This document shows positions 19,336-27,804 of a stretch of DNA of 64,000 nucleotides, piece after piece. A model generated the notes under the pieces. The model did no database searches and was not told where the DNA came from. It saw nothing but the letters and a program-made list of their open reading frames with translations. This DNA comes from Flavobacteriales bacterium UBA2104. Lineage in GTDB: Bacteria > Bacteroidota > Bacteroidia > Flavobacteriales_D > Crocinitomicaceae. The translations under genes and the position numbers were made by a program. The DNA lies in the NCBI GenBank assembly GCA_002331485.1, contig DCYS01000004.1:1-64000 (forward strand). Reading direction: 5' to 3'. The first letter of the stretch is position 1. Every line of letters begins with the position of its first letter.

Positions 19336-20487
19336 ATGAAATTTAAAACACTACTTTTCTCGGTTGCCACTGCTGGAGTTTTAGCTTCATGTGGTGTAGA
19401 ATACCAAGCTATTAATTTCGATAAGAAAAGAACTCCTTTAAATCCTATTGCACACAAAGGGGTTATAAATTACAACACTAAAGTTGTTCTTACTTATGCT
19501 GAAGAAGCGAGAGCTGCTCAAACTGAATACGAAACTACAGTTGCCAGAAACAAGCAACAGTATCAGGAAGCGCTTCAAAAATACAATAATGCCACTCCAG
19601 CAGAGAGAATCCTGCAAGGACTAACCAAACCAGAATTAATCTTACCTCCGCAACCAGATCTGCCATATCTCCATGATGAGAATCAACTTGCACAGCAGTT
19701 GAAAATTGAAGGCATGAATCGAGGAACCGAAAATGCGCTTCAGGTTGTTGCGTTTTACGAAGGATTCAATGTATCGAATCAAAAAGTAGAAAAGACTACT
19801 AAAAAGAGAAAGAAAGACGGTGTTGAGATCGTTGATACAGTATTTGTTGGACAAGCAAGCGTGAAGAACCCTGTTCGTTTACATGTTGAAGCTGCAGGTA
19901 GTCAAGAGTACAATCAAAATGTAGCTCAAACTACTGGTTACACAACTGTCAAAACAGCGAAGTATCCTGATAGTACTAAAGCACGCCTGGAATTGATCAC
20001 CAAGATCGATGCTGCCGAAAAACAACTTCCAAAAAATCATATACCACACATTAATAGACTGTTGGATAGTCAGTTTGGAACGAAAGACGTAAGATATAGC
20101 GTTAAGCTATTTAAATACAAGTCAAATAAAAACCACGATTATTCTGATCTGAATGATGCCGTGATCCAGGCTCAGATGGGCTTTAAGTTGTTAAATAGTG
20201 AGCCAAACAAAGCATACGAAAAGCTTGCTAATGCATTTACTACATGGAATCAGGCGTTGAAAGAGCACAGTGATTATAAAAAAGCGAGAATAAACGATAA
20301 AGTGAAGCAAGGAATTCTCGTTAATTTATTCGCAGTTTCGATCTTCACAGATAACTGGGATGGTGCGTTGAAATATATGACCGAACTAGATAACATGAAG
20401 TTAAAGTCAGCTTATGCAGCAGAATTCAATAGACTAAGAGGGGTTTACAACGACCTTAAGAAACGTTACGACGCGCTTAGCGAATAG
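19336..20487 (+). CDS. Predicted lipoprotein of unknown function
   Basis: A 383-residue protein whose N-terminus, MKFKTLLFSVATAGVLASCG, is a lipoprotein signal peptide with the lipobox LASC; the mature protein would begin at Cys19. The rest is mainly helical, with a Gln/Ala-rich coiled coil (about 50-85) and C-terminal TPR-like helices (AYEKLANAFTTWNQALKEH, WDGALKYMTELDNMKLK). No named family is recognised. The frame is open for 72 nt upstream of this ATG, but an earlier start would bury the signal peptide. The sodium:solute symporter gene begins 3 nt after the stop, so the two are probably one operon. Confidence 0.75.
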   Translation: MKFKTLLFSVATAGVLASCGVEYQAINFDKKRTPLNPIAHKGVINYNTKVVLTYAEEARAAQTEYETTVARNKQQYQEALQKYNNATPAERILQGLTKPELILPPQPDLPYLHDENQLAQQLKIEGMNRGTENALQVVAFYEGFNVSNQKVEKTTKKRKKDGVEIVDTVFVGQASVKNPVRLHVEAAGSQEYNQNVAQTTGYTTVKTAKYPDSTKARLELITKIDAAEKQLPKNHIPHINRLLDSQFGTKDVRYSVKLFKYKSNKNHDYSDLNDAVIQAQMGFKLLNSEPNKAYEKLANAFTTWNQALKEHSDYKKARINDKVKQGILVNLFAVSIFTDNWDGALKYMTELDNMKLKSAYAAEFNRLRGVYNDLKKRYDALSE

Positions 20488-20490
20488 AAT

Positions 20491-22320
20491 ATGGTCTTAG
20501 AGCTTCCCGATTACTTGATCATCATTGGGTTTTTCTCCATTGTACTTCTGATCGGAGTTTATGTGTCCAGGAAGTCAGGGAAAAGCAGTAATGAATACTT
20601 TCTCTCGGGAAGAAGTATGCCGTGGTGGTTGCTTGGTTTTTCCATGGTGGCCACTACATTTTCAACCGACACACCTAACCTCGTAACGGATATTGTTCGA
20701 AAAGACGGTGTGGCTGGAAACTGGGTTTGGTGGGCCTTTCTATTGACTGGTTTATTAACTGTATTTATCTACGCTAAATTATGGCGACGTTCGAACGTGA
20801 CTACCGATATGGAGTTTTACGAGCTTCGCTATGGTGGAAAACCAGCATCATTCTTGAGGGGATTTCGTTCAATATATCTTGGAATAGGTTTCAATGTTAT
20901 TGCGATGGGCGCTGTTACGCTTGCGGCGATAAAGATTGGAGGCGTCATGCTCGGTCTCTCAAAACTGGAAGTGATCGTGATCGCTGGTTCAATTACAATG
21001 ATCTTTAGTGCCTTAGGAGGCTTTCGCGGTGTAATATACACTGATTTTCTTCTATTTTTCGTCGCAATGGCAGGAGCTATCGGTGCTGCTTATTACTTAG
21101 TGAATATCCCAGAAGTTGGTGGCGTTTCGGCAATGCTTGAACATGAAAATGTAAAGCAAAAAATGGACCTTCTTCCGGACTTCAATGACCCCGCATCTCT
21201 TATTGGGATTTTGATCATTCCTTTAGCCGTGCAATGGTGGAGCGCCTGGTATCCCGGTGCAGAACCAGGAGGCGGGGGCTATATTGCACAACGAATGCTG
21301 GCCGCAAAAAATGAAAATCATGCTGTCGGAGCAACATTCTTCTTTAATGTTATGCATTATGCACTTCGACCATGGCCATGGATCATCGTTGCGTTAGCTT
21401 CTTTAGTGGTTTTTCCCGACGTCGCTAGTATAAAAGAAGCTTTCCCAAATGTTGCCGATGATAAACTTGGACATGACCTGGCATACTCCGCGATGCTTAC
21501 AATGTTACCCACAGGATTGTTAGGACTAGTTCTCGCTTCACTGGGTTCTGCTTACATGTCAACTATCTCTACGCATTTGAATTGGGGGTCATCATATATT
21601 GTAAATGACTTTTATAAGCAACACGTAAATAAAAGTGCTAGCGAAAAGGAATTAGTGTTGGTTGGCCGATTATCGACAGTTATTTTAATGATCTTAAGTG
21701 GAATTCTTGCCTACAATCTCAACAGCGCAAAGCAATTGTTCAACATAGTGCTTATGTTCGGTGCTGGAACTGGCTTGATCTTCTTACTGCGATGGTTCTG
21801 GCCAAGAATTAATGCATGGAGTGAGATCGCAGCTATGTTTTCATCTGGAGCCATCTCTCTTTTGATCTCTTTTACTTCGCTTGGAGGTATGCTATTCGGT
21901 TTGAAAAATGCCGAAGGAACGATCATTGCGGAAGGAATCTTCCCAGATTGGTTTCAATTTCCGTTTGTAGTCTTAGTTACCACTGTCTGCTGGTTGGCAG
22001 TTACGTTCTTGACATCAAAAGAGTCAGATGAAACGTTAGAAGAATTCTATCTGAAAACGCAGCCGGGCGGACCTGGATGGGCAAAAACAGTTGCTTCTCT
22101 TAAAACTAAAACAGAGCTGCCTGTCAACACCTCCTGGAATGTTCCTCAGGGAGTATTAGCCATGTTATTAGGAACGATCAGTATTTACAGTGCTTTATTT
22201 GCTACTGGAAATTGGATTTACCAGGATTATTCAACAGCGGTAATTTTAACAGCGGCTTCTTTAATAAGTGGAATTGCGTTATTGATGGTCTGGAGAAAAC
22301 TCAAAAAACAGATCATTTAA
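20491..22320 (+). CDS. Sodium:solute symporter (SSS family)
   Basis: A 609-residue multi-spanning inner-membrane protein of the SSS/LeuT-fold family. The N-terminal segment LIIIGFFSIVLLIGVYVSRK is followed by the conserved SSNEYFLSGRSMPWWLLGFSMVATTFSTDTP region, in which the Na2-site helix TM1 is broken, and about 13-14 hydrophobic segments. TM8 contains LGLVLASLGSAYMSTISTHLNWGS, where SSS proteins have the Ser/Thr Na+ ligands. The substrate cannot be told. It follows a lipoprotein gene after 3 nt and overlaps the convergent TIGR01777 gene by 4 bp. Confidence 0.9.
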   Translation: MVLELPDYLIIIGFFSIVLLIGVYVSRKSGKSSNEYFLSGRSMPWWLLGFSMVATTFSTDTPNLVTDIVRKDGVAGNWVWWAFLLTGLLTVFIYAKLWRRSNVTTDMEFYELRYGGKPASFLRGFRSIYLGIGFNVIAMGAVTLAAIKIGGVMLGLSKLEVIVIAGSITMIFSALGGFRGVIYTDFLLFFVAMAGAIGAAYYLVNIPEVGGVSAMLEHENVKQKMDLLPDFNDPASLIGILIIPLAVQWWSAWYPGAEPGGGGYIAQRMLAAKNENHAVGATFFFNVMHYALRPWPWIIVALASLVVFPDVASIKEAFPNVADDKLGHDLAYSAMLTMLPTGLLGLVLASLGSAYMSTISTHLNWGSSYIVNDFYKQHVNKSASEKELVLVGRLSTVILMILSGILAYNLNSAKQLFNIVLMFGAGTGLIFLLRWFWPRINAWSEIAAMFSSGAISLLISFTSLGGMLFGLKNAEGTIIAEGIFPDWFQFPFVVLVTTVCWLAVTFLTSKESDETLEEFYLKTQPGGPGWAKTVASLKTKTELPVNTSWNVPQGVLAMLLGTISIYSALFATGNWIYQDYSTAVILTAASLISGIALLMVWRKLKKQII

Positions 22321-23240
22321 TCCTCATAGATCTTCTCTAGTGCCTCCTTTAAATTTGTGTGTTCGAAAGAAAAACCTGTTTCCTTGATCTTTGAATTATC
22401 TGCCTGTAAACCATTAAGAACTACGGTCGACATTTCCCCTAGGATGATCTTCATCACAAAAGATGGGACGTTTGGTAACCAAAGTGGTTTTCCGAGAACT
22501 TTCGCCAAACTCTTTGTAAATTCTTTATTCGTAACTGAATCCGCAACGGCATTATAAGCACCGTCCAATTCATTTTCGACTGCATGGATGTAAATTCGGA
22601 CCATATCATCTATGGTCAACCAAGGCATCCATTGATTACCTTTACCCAAAGGTGCACCCACGTAGTTTTTTACCGTTTTCGCGATTTGAGCTAAAGCCCC
22701 GCCGTCTTTATCCAGGACTACCCCAGTTCTGATCTTAGCAACCCTGTGATCATCAGCAAAGAGGTCAGCGGCTTCTTCCCATCTTTTTACAACCACAGAC
22801 AAGAAGTCCGAACCGAAATCGTCAGACTCTTTATGCTTTCTTTCTGGCTGATCGTATCCATAACAATTAATTCCTGAAGCACTTATGTAATGGTTAAACT
22901 GAGTCATGTTTTTACTCAATTCAAAAAGATAGCGTGTAGTATTTACCCTAGACGAAATGATTTCCTTTTTACGTGTTTCCGTCCACCGTTTATCAGCAAT
23001 TCCTGCACCGGCAAGATTAACAATACACTGAACGTTCTCTAGTGCCTTGTCATCGATCTTTTTATCAGACGGGGACCAATAAAACTCATTCTTTTTTTTA
23101 GGGGACCTAGTAAGCACTCTTACTTCATGTCCTCTATCAATTAGAGCTTCAACGAGCGACCTTCCAATTAAGCCCGTACCTCCTGCGATTAATATTGTTT
23201 TTCCTTTTGGCAACTTTGATCTGTTCTTTTTCGTTAACAA
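22317..23240 (-). CDS. TIGR01777-family epimerase (YfcH-like SDR)
   Basis: A 307-residue extended SDR protein. The Rossmann motif is ILIAGGTGLIGRSLVEAL, followed by VRVLTRSPKKK, NLAGAGIADKRWTE and the central ASGINCYGYD region, and the C-terminal DUF1731-like tail LPNVPSFVMKIILGEMSTVVLNG. These are hallmarks of the TIGR01777/YfcH group, whose substrate is unknown. The only start consistent with the frame is TTG at 23240: an in-frame stop lies about 24 nt upstream and no ATG occurs before the Rossmann fold. Confidence 0.87.
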   Translation of the reverse strand: MLTKKNRSKLPKGKTILIAGGTGLIGRSLVEALIDRGHEVRVLTRSPKKKNEFYWSPSDKKIDDKALENVQCIVNLAGAGIADKRWTETRKKEIISSRVNTTRYLFELSKNMTQFNHYISASGINCYGYDQPERKHKESDDFGSDFLSVVVKRWEEAADLFADDHRVAKIRTGVVLDKDGGALAQIAKTVKNYVGAPLGKGNQWMPWLTIDDMVRIYIHAVENELDGAYNAVADSVTNKEFTKSLAKVLGKPLWLPNVPSFVMKIILGEMSTVVLNGLQADNSKIKETGFSFEHTNLKEALEKIYED

Positions 23241-23348
23241 GTCAAATCGATCAAAAGTTTAATTTTTATGATCGGTTTAATTTAATCTGGGTCAAATGTA
23301 GGATAAAACTTACTCCTTCTTTACCTTTGAACTAAAACATATATGATC

Positions 23349-23726
23349 ATGAGAACAGTATTTGTACTTTTTGCATTCCTTTGCCTTTCAACTGCAGCGA
23401 GCTTCGGACAAATTGCAACAGAAACAGAAAATGAGAGAATTGAGCGTATCACTAAAGACGAGTTCAAGAAAAATCTCGAATCTGAAGAATATATTGTTTT
23501 CGATGTTAGAACTGTTGAAGAATACCAGGCTGGTCATATCAAAAATGCAAAAAGCCTAAATGTGAATGGCAAGGCTTTCGAGGCAACTTTAGAACAACTT
23601 CCGAAGAATTATAAATACATGATCTACTGTCAGTCAGGAGGTAGAAGCGCAAAAGCTTTACAAATGATGAAAGACGCAGGTTTTATTCATGTGCTAGAAC
23701 TTGAAGGCGGTTATTCAAAATGGTAA
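23349..23726 (+). CDS. Exported single-domain rhodanese-like protein
   Basis: A 125-residue protein with a signal peptide (MRTVFVLFAFLCLSTAASFG) followed by one rhodanese domain: FDVRTVEEYQAGHIKNAKSL and the active-site loop IYCQSGGRSAKAL with the catalytic Cys near residue 94. The loop carries Arg like sulfurtransferases. It is expected in the periplasm, where it could transfer or bind sulfane sulfur; the partner is unknown. ATG 23343 is two codons upstream in the same frame, but the second ATG gives the classic MR start. TACCTTTG at 23322-23329 is a candidate -7 box. Confidence 0.82.
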   Translation: MRTVFVLFAFLCLSTAASFGQIATETENERIERITKDEFKKNLESEEYIVFDVRTVEEYQAGHIKNAKSLNVNGKAFEATLEQLPKNYKYMIYCQSGGRSAKALQMMKDAGFIHVLELEGGYSKW

Positions 23727-23775
23727 TTAAAAACCTTTTGCCTGAATTATTGTTTTGATTCGAGAATAGAAAACA

Positions 23776-24429
23776 ATGATTCGAGCCGCTCAATTTCAGG
23801 AGTATTTTCAACGTTACAAGACGGGTTTTTTGGTTATCCTTCTGTGTATCTTTTATACAGTAGGAACGGTCGGATTATTGTCTGATCAACGCTCATCTTT
23901 CTTAGAATTGAGTTTTCTGAACCTTGCTATTTCATTTGCAATTTTGTTGATCGCAAGAATAGCTCATTCGATCAAATTCTACCTTTTTTGTCTTGTAGGT
24001 TTTTTTATCGGAATGGGCGCAGAATGGATCGGTGTTCACACAGGATACCTGTTTGGCGATTACACTTATGGTAAAAATTTAGGGCCATTGTGGTATGGTG
24101 TACCTCTAATTATTGGAGTCAACTGGATCATGCTCACAATGATCTCGGCTGCTGTTACAGCAAAGCTTAAGATTCATTGGATAATTAAAGCAATACTCGC
24201 TACTTTCTTAATGTTGATCCTGGATCTTCTGATCGAACCTGTTGCTATTAAAAGTGACTATTGGACATGGAATGGAGATATACCTCTTTCCAACTTTATC
24301 GGATGGTTTTTAATCGCTCTTTTACTACAAATTTTATACTTTGGTAGCAAATTGAATGAACCAAACAAAGTGGCAGTTGTTCTGTTTTTCATTCAAATAG
24401 CGTTTTTTACGATTCAAAATATTTTTTAA
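23776..24429 (+). CDS. CruF-like carotenoid biosynthesis protein
   Basis: A 217-residue membrane protein with about seven hydrophobic segments and the carotenoid-hydratase-like family motifs EWIGVHTGYLFGDYTYG (about 94-110), LWYGVPLIIGVNWIML and LDLLIEPVAIKSDYW. In halophilic archaea and deinococci this family adds water to the psi end of carotenoids (C-1',2' hydratase, CruF). Its stop codon directly abuts the start of the carotene hydroxylase gene, and lycopene cyclase follows, so a carotenoid role is well supported. The exact reaction is inferred. Confidence 0.8.
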   Translation: MIRAAQFQEYFQRYKTGFLVILLCIFYTVGTVGLLSDQRSSFLELSFLNLAISFAILLIARIAHSIKFYLFCLVGFFIGMGAEWIGVHTGYLFGDYTYGKNLGPLWYGVPLIIGVNWIMLTMISAAVTAKLKIHWIIKAILATFLMLILDLLIEPVAIKSDYWTWNGDIPLSNFIGWFLIALLLQILYFGSKLNEPNKVAVVLFFIQIAFFTIQNIF

Positions 24430-24909
24430 ATGTATTGGTGGGGACCTATAGTATTGATCGGAACTTTCGTTTTAATGGAGTTCAGTGCGTGGGCGATGCA
24501 TAAATATGTCATGCATGGTTTTATGTGGAGATTCCATAAAGATCACCATGTACCTGAAGAAGGAGTTTTTGAACGAAACGATATATTCTTTTTGATATAC
24601 GCCATTCCTTCCTGGTTATGCATTATGCTTGGAATCATGAATCAAGCTTATGTACCTGTTTGGATCGGATTTGGAATTGCCGCTTATGGATTCGCTTACT
24701 TTTTGTTTCATGATGTTTACATTCACAGAAGGTTGAAGTTTTTAAGAGATATCAATCGTCCATTTTTCATGGCAATCAGAAAAGCGCACAAGGTTCATCA
24801 TAAACACCGCGGGAAAGAACATGGTGAATGCTTTGGGATGCTGATTGTACCTCTTAAATATTACAAAGAAGCAAAGCGCTCCTATAGGATGAAACACAAA
24901 AGGACATGA
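24430..24909 (+). CDS. crtZ: Beta-carotene hydroxylase (CrtZ-like)
   Basis: A 159-residue diiron membrane hydroxylase of the fatty-acid-hydroxylase superfamily that would hydroxylate beta-carotene rings to give zeaxanthin. Histidine clusters are intact: HKYVMHG, RFHKDHH, FHDVYIHRR and HKVHHKHRGKEHGE. Four hydrophobic segments are present. It begins directly after the stop of the CruF-like gene and overlaps the cyclase gene by ATGA (4 bp), indicating a translationally coupled carotenoid operon. Confidence 0.92.
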   Translation: MYWWGPIVLIGTFVLMEFSAWAMHKYVMHGFMWRFHKDHHVPEEGVFERNDIFFLIYAIPSWLCIMLGIMNQAYVPVWIGFGIAAYGFAYFLFHDVYIHRRLKFLRDINRPFFMAIRKAHKVHHKHRGKEHGECFGMLIVPLKYYKEAKRSYRMKHKRT

Positions 24910-25592
24910 GCCTCTATCTATGGATCAATCTTTTAAGCTTTGCCGGACCTTTTTTATTGAGCTTCGATAAGAAAGTCCATTTTTACACACATTGGAAGAC
25001 GATCCTTCCAGGCATTCTTTTAGTCGGAGCGGGATTTATCGCCTGGGATATTTATTTCACAGAAAATGGAATATGGGGGTTTAACCCAGACTATTTATCG
25101 GGAATTCACTTCATAAACCTACCACTTGAAGAATGTCTATTCTTTTTTACTGTACCGTATGCCTGTCTATTTATTTATGAAGTTGTAAAAGCTTATTTCC
25201 CTAAGTTTAGACCAGTTCGCTTCTCCTATTATTTCTCTCTCATATTTACGTTAACTGCATTTTTTCTTGCAATCTATTTTCACGAGAATTGGTACACTTT
25301 TTATGCGCTATTAGGTGCAGGATTGATCAATTGGATCATTTACTTTGGGTTCACACCTTCCTGGTATCCTTATTTTATTGTGGCATTTTTTATTACTCAA
25401 GTTCCATTTTTGATCGTTAACGGAGTGCTAACTGGCGCTGCGACTCCAGAGCCTGTTGTTTGGTACAGTGAAGAACACATTATGGGTCCCAGGATCTATA
25501 CCATTCCAGTAGAAGATATTTTCTACAACTTTTTTATGTTGTTTCCCACCGTATTCTTGCACGAAGTTCTTGGTAAGCGCCTTAAAAAATAA
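24906..25592 (+). CDS. Fused (CrtYc-Yd type) lycopene cyclase
   Basis: A 228-residue protein with six to seven hydrophobic segments made of two homologous lycopene-cyclase domains. Each carries the PxE[ED] signature, PLEECLFFF (about 73-81) and PVEDIFYNFF (about 199-208). In Actinobacteria the two halves are often separate proteins (CrtYc, CrtYd); here, as in many flavobacteria, they are one chain. It would cyclise lycopene to beta-carotene, the substrate of CrtZ encoded just upstream. No crtB or crtI is in this window, so early steps are encoded elsewhere. Confidence 0.9.
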   Translation: MSLYLWINLLSFAGPFLLSFDKKVHFYTHWKTILPGILLVGAGFIAWDIYFTENGIWGFNPDYLSGIHFINLPLEECLFFFTVPYACLFIYEVVKAYFPKFRPVRFSYYFSLIFTLTAFFLAIYFHENWYTFYALLGAGLINWIIYFGFTPSWYPYFIVAFFITQVPFLIVNGVLTGAATPEPVVWYSEEHIMGPRIYTIPVEDIFYNFFMLFPTVFLHEVLGKRLKK

Positions 25593-25656
25593 CTGAAGTT
25601 CGTTTCGCTTCTCTTTCATGCTTGATTATTAATATCTTTGGTAAAAAGAAACTGGA

Positions 25657-26283
25657 ATGTCAATTAGTAAATTAACCATTGCGATTTTTTCAATTGTAAG
25701 TATCGGTTTGCTAACGGTATCTTTTTTTCTCGACCATGAATCAGAATTATACAGGCTTCTGAATTACTACGACTGGGGACTCTGTGCTTTCTTTCTTTAC
25801 GATTTTTTCGAAGAGTTATTTACATCAAAAAACAGAACGAAATACTTTTTTACGGTGGGTTGGTTAGACTTACTCTCATCGATCCCTGTAGTTCATGAAC
25901 TTCGATTTGCTCGTATCGTAAGAGTAATTAGAATTATCAGGATCTTTCACTCTGCAAAACTGCTTATTGAATATTTAAGGTCGAATAGAAAATCCAGTCT
26001 TTACGGTGCAATTGTAATGACACTCGTTTCTATTATCATTCTATCGTCTTTCTTTGTATTGTGGGTGGAGCAAGACGTGGGAAACATCAAAACAGCCGAA
26101 GATGCATTATGGTGGACGTTTATTAGTGTGACTACCGTGGGGTATGGAGATTATTATCCTGTTACGAACGAAGGGAAGTTACTCGCCTCACTCCTGATCA
26201 TGTCAGGGATCGTTGGTTTTGGTACCGTCGTATCTTATCTTTCTGGTAAGTTCAATAAATACAAGAACGAAGGAGATCAATAA
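25657..26283 (+). CDS. Voltage-gated-type potassium channel
   Basis: A 208-residue inner-membrane protein with the six-segment layout of the VIC superfamily. An S4-like helix has Arg at every third position (RFARIVRVIRIIRIF, about 87-101). A pore loop follows, WTFISVTTVGYGDYYP, in which TVGYGD is the K+ selectivity filter, then the last segment LLIMSGIVGFGTVVSYL. No C-terminal RCK or cyclic-nucleotide domain is present; the protein ends about 15 residues after S6. TATCTTTG at 25633-25640 is a candidate -7 box 16 nt before the ATG. Confidence 0.9.
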   Translation: MSISKLTIAIFSIVSIGLLTVSFFLDHESELYRLLNYYDWGLCAFFLYDFFEELFTSKNRTKYFFTVGWLDLLSSIPVVHELRFARIVRVIRIIRIFHSAKLLIEYLRSNRKSSLYGAIVMTLVSIIILSSFFVLWVEQDVGNIKTAEDALWWTFISVTTVGYGDYYPVTNEGKLLASLLIMSGIVGFGTVVSYLSGKFNKYKNEGDQ

Positions 26284-26285
26284 AA

Positions 26286-26315
26286 AAAGCCCACTCTCCT
26301 GAGAAAGTAGGCTTT
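26286..26315 (-). terminator. Likely terminator of the ssb cluster
   Basis: AAAGCC (26286-26291) pairs with GGCTTT (26310-26315), with a partly paired inner stem. On the minus strand the hairpin is followed by a T run (complement of 26282-26288). It lies downstream of the three minus-strand ssb genes and just after the stop of the potassium channel gene. Confidence 0.55.
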
Positions 26316-26397
26316 AACAGTCAGCATGTACTGCATATCAATTTAGGCGGTTTCGCTATTCAGGCTGACTTGAAAAGTGATCAAGTTAGGTTGATCG

Positions 26398-26715
26398 TTA
26401 AAGTGCAACAGCTTTATTCACTTCGATGGAAGTAAACTTTCGCTTCGCACCTTCTTTTGACTTGTATTCATTTGTAACGAGCTTTCCCGTTATTGCTAGC
26501 TGTGTTCCTTTTTTACTGGATTTAGCAATGTAAGAAGCCGTTGGTCCCCAGGCATATAAATTATGCCAGAAGGTTTGCTGTTGTTCTTTTCCATCTTTGT
26601 TTTTGAAGCGCTCATTCGTTGCAAGTGTAAATCGAACTTTCTTCGCTCCATTTTCAAAATTTGTGATCTCAGGATCGATCCCAATGTTTCCGATTAATTG
26701 AACTTGATTTCTCAT
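26398..26715 (-). CDS. Short single-stranded DNA-binding protein (third of three)
   Basis: A 105-residue OB-fold SSB: the N-terminus MRNQVQLIGNIGIDPEITNFENG, then RFTLATNERFK and TFWHNLYAWGPTASYI match the strands and ssDNA-binding aromatics of bacterial SSB. The chain ends right after the OB fold (SIEVNKAVAL): the disordered linker and the acidic DDDIPF-type tip that recruits repair partners are missing. Last gene of a three-gene ssb cluster; 25 bp separate it from the middle copy. Confidence 0.85.
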   Translation of the reverse strand: MRNQVQLIGNIGIDPEITNFENGAKKVRFTLATNERFKNKDGKEQQQTFWHNLYAWGPTASYIAKSSKKGTQLAITGKLVTNEYKSKEGAKRKFTSIEVNKAVAL

Positions 26716-26740
26716 ATCTATTTGATTTAGGTTAAAAAAA

Positions 26741-27073
26741 TTAAAGTATTACCATGTCGTTGATCTCGACTTCCGTATATGATTGACGTTGACCAGTTTT
26801 AATATTATTGTAAAACCTTGATCGCAATCGTCCTTCTATGGCGAGGGCCTGACCTTTCGATCCAAGTTGCTCCAAAACTGGAACCCATTTTCCCCATGCC
26901 GTTACTCTGTGCCAGTTATTGATGTTCTTTGTATTACCCTCATCATCCAGGTATGTTTCTCGGGTTGATAATGAAAAACGAGCGATACGCTTTCCATCTT
27001 TAAGTTCAACAAATTTTGGATCTGATGACATTTGTCCGATCAGGTTTACGTGATTCATTTCTTGTACAGTCAT
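26741..27073 (-). CDS. Short single-stranded DNA-binding protein (second of three)
   Basis: A 110-residue SSB paralogue with the OB-fold signatures NHVNLIGQMSSDPKFVELKDG, ARFSLSTRETYLDDEG and INNWHRVTAWGKWVPVLEQL. It lacks the C-terminal linker and acidic tip and ends at YTEVEINDMVIL. ATG 27073 is used; ATG at codon 6 (MNHVNL) would give the usual SSB N-terminus and is a real alternative. It diverges clearly from its two neighbours, so this is not a recent duplication. Confidence 0.85.
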   Translation of the reverse strand: MTVQEMNHVNLIGQMSSDPKFVELKDGKRIARFSLSTRETYLDDEGNTKNINNWHRVTAWGKWVPVLEQLGSKGQALAIEGRLRSRFYNNIKTGQRQSYTEVEINDMVIL

Positions 27074-27134
27074 AATTGTAATATTTAGGTAAGTAAAATG
27101 GGAGCGACTTTAAAACCGCTCCCTTTGGTGGTGG

Positions 27135-27491
27135 TTAGGCTGACTTTTGCACAGCTTTATCTCGATTCAAGACCATGAATTCTCTCAAGTTGATCTCTGT
27201 ACGAAAACGTTTTTCGCCTTCTTTATTCGTGTACGAATCATTCGTTAGCTTACCTTCTAACACAACCTCAGAACCTTTTTTGAGGAGTTTTCCGCACAGT
27301 TCTGCGCTCTTACCCCAGGCTACCACATTGTGCCACTGTGTATTCTCTACCCACTCATTGTCGTTGTTCTTATACGATTCATGTGTAGCAACTGAAAATC
27401 TTGCAAGCGTCTTACCTGATTCGAATGTTGTTACTTCTGGATCTCCACCCAGGTTTCCGATTAAACTAACTGTGTTTCTTAATGTGTTCAT
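27135..27491 (-). CDS. Short single-stranded DNA-binding protein (first of three)
   Basis: A 118-residue SSB with the strongest family fit: MNTLRNTVSLIGNLGGDPEV, LARFSVATHESYKNNDNEW, TQWHNVVAWGKSAELCGKLL. After the OB fold there are only about ten residues (LNRDKAVQKSA) and no acidic tip. As first gene of the cluster it lies next to a promoter-proximal array of phased repeats (27598-27645). A full-length SSB with the DDDIPF-like tip is presumably encoded elsewhere. Confidence 0.87.
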   Translation of the reverse strand: MNTLRNTVSLIGNLGGDPEVTTFESGKTLARFSVATHESYKNNDNEWVENTQWHNVVAWGKSAELCGKLLKKGSEVVLEGKLTNDSYTNKEGEKRFRTEINLREFMVLNRDKAVQKSA

Positions 27492-27804
27492 GTCTGTAAA
27501 TTTTAATTAATAATAGTTTGAACATTTGCGTCTTGCTGACTTTCAGCGATTGACACTGCAAAGGTGAGACATCAAGAAAGCTTCATTCGGTTATTTGTCG
27601 TTTGTTGTCGACTAATATTCGTTTGTAGTCGTTTATTACCGTTTAAGAGTCTGTAATATATGGAAGTACAGAATAAAGGAGGATTATCTAAAAATTCGAA
27701 AATCTTTACGAAAATATATGGTTTAGGTCATCAACTGTATAGATCTTAATGCTGAAAAGAAAGAAAAAGGGATTTGGTCTGACCTTAAAAAGGCATGTAT
27801 TTTC
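27492..27804. promoter_or_regulatory. Intergenic region between ssb cluster and LuxR-type regulator
   Basis: A 313-bp gap that must contain the promoter of the minus-strand ssb cluster, while the response-regulator gene ends into it from the right. It holds a helically phased repeat array at 27598-27645 and CAAAGGTG at 27559-27566, an imperfect minus-strand -7 box (CACCTTTG) about 68 nt from the ssb start. No clear terminator hairpin for the five-gene signalling operon was found in 27646-27804, and I see no further gene. Confidence 0.4.
27598..27645. repeat. Helically phased TCG-centred repeats upstream of ssb cluster
   Basis: TCG or CCG triplets recur at 27598, 27608, 27619, 27629 and 27639, that is every 10-11 bp. 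Three of the five units read TCGTTTRT/CGTTTA (TCGTTTGT at 27598 and 27619, TCGTTTAT at 27629; CCGTTTAA at 27639). CGACTA (27609-27614) and TAGTCG (27626-27631) also form an inverted repeat. The spacing puts each unit on the same DNA face, as for cooperative regulator binding. Confidence 0.5.

Noticed and set aside
26398..27491. The ssb array as part of a prophage or plasmid remnant
   Set aside because: Flanking genes are a potassium channel and a two-component system; no phage, replication or conjugation gene is visible.
27598..27645. Phased repeats considered as a CRISPR array or iterons
   Set aside because: Unit length is about 10 bp with no unique spacers, and no cas or rep gene is near.
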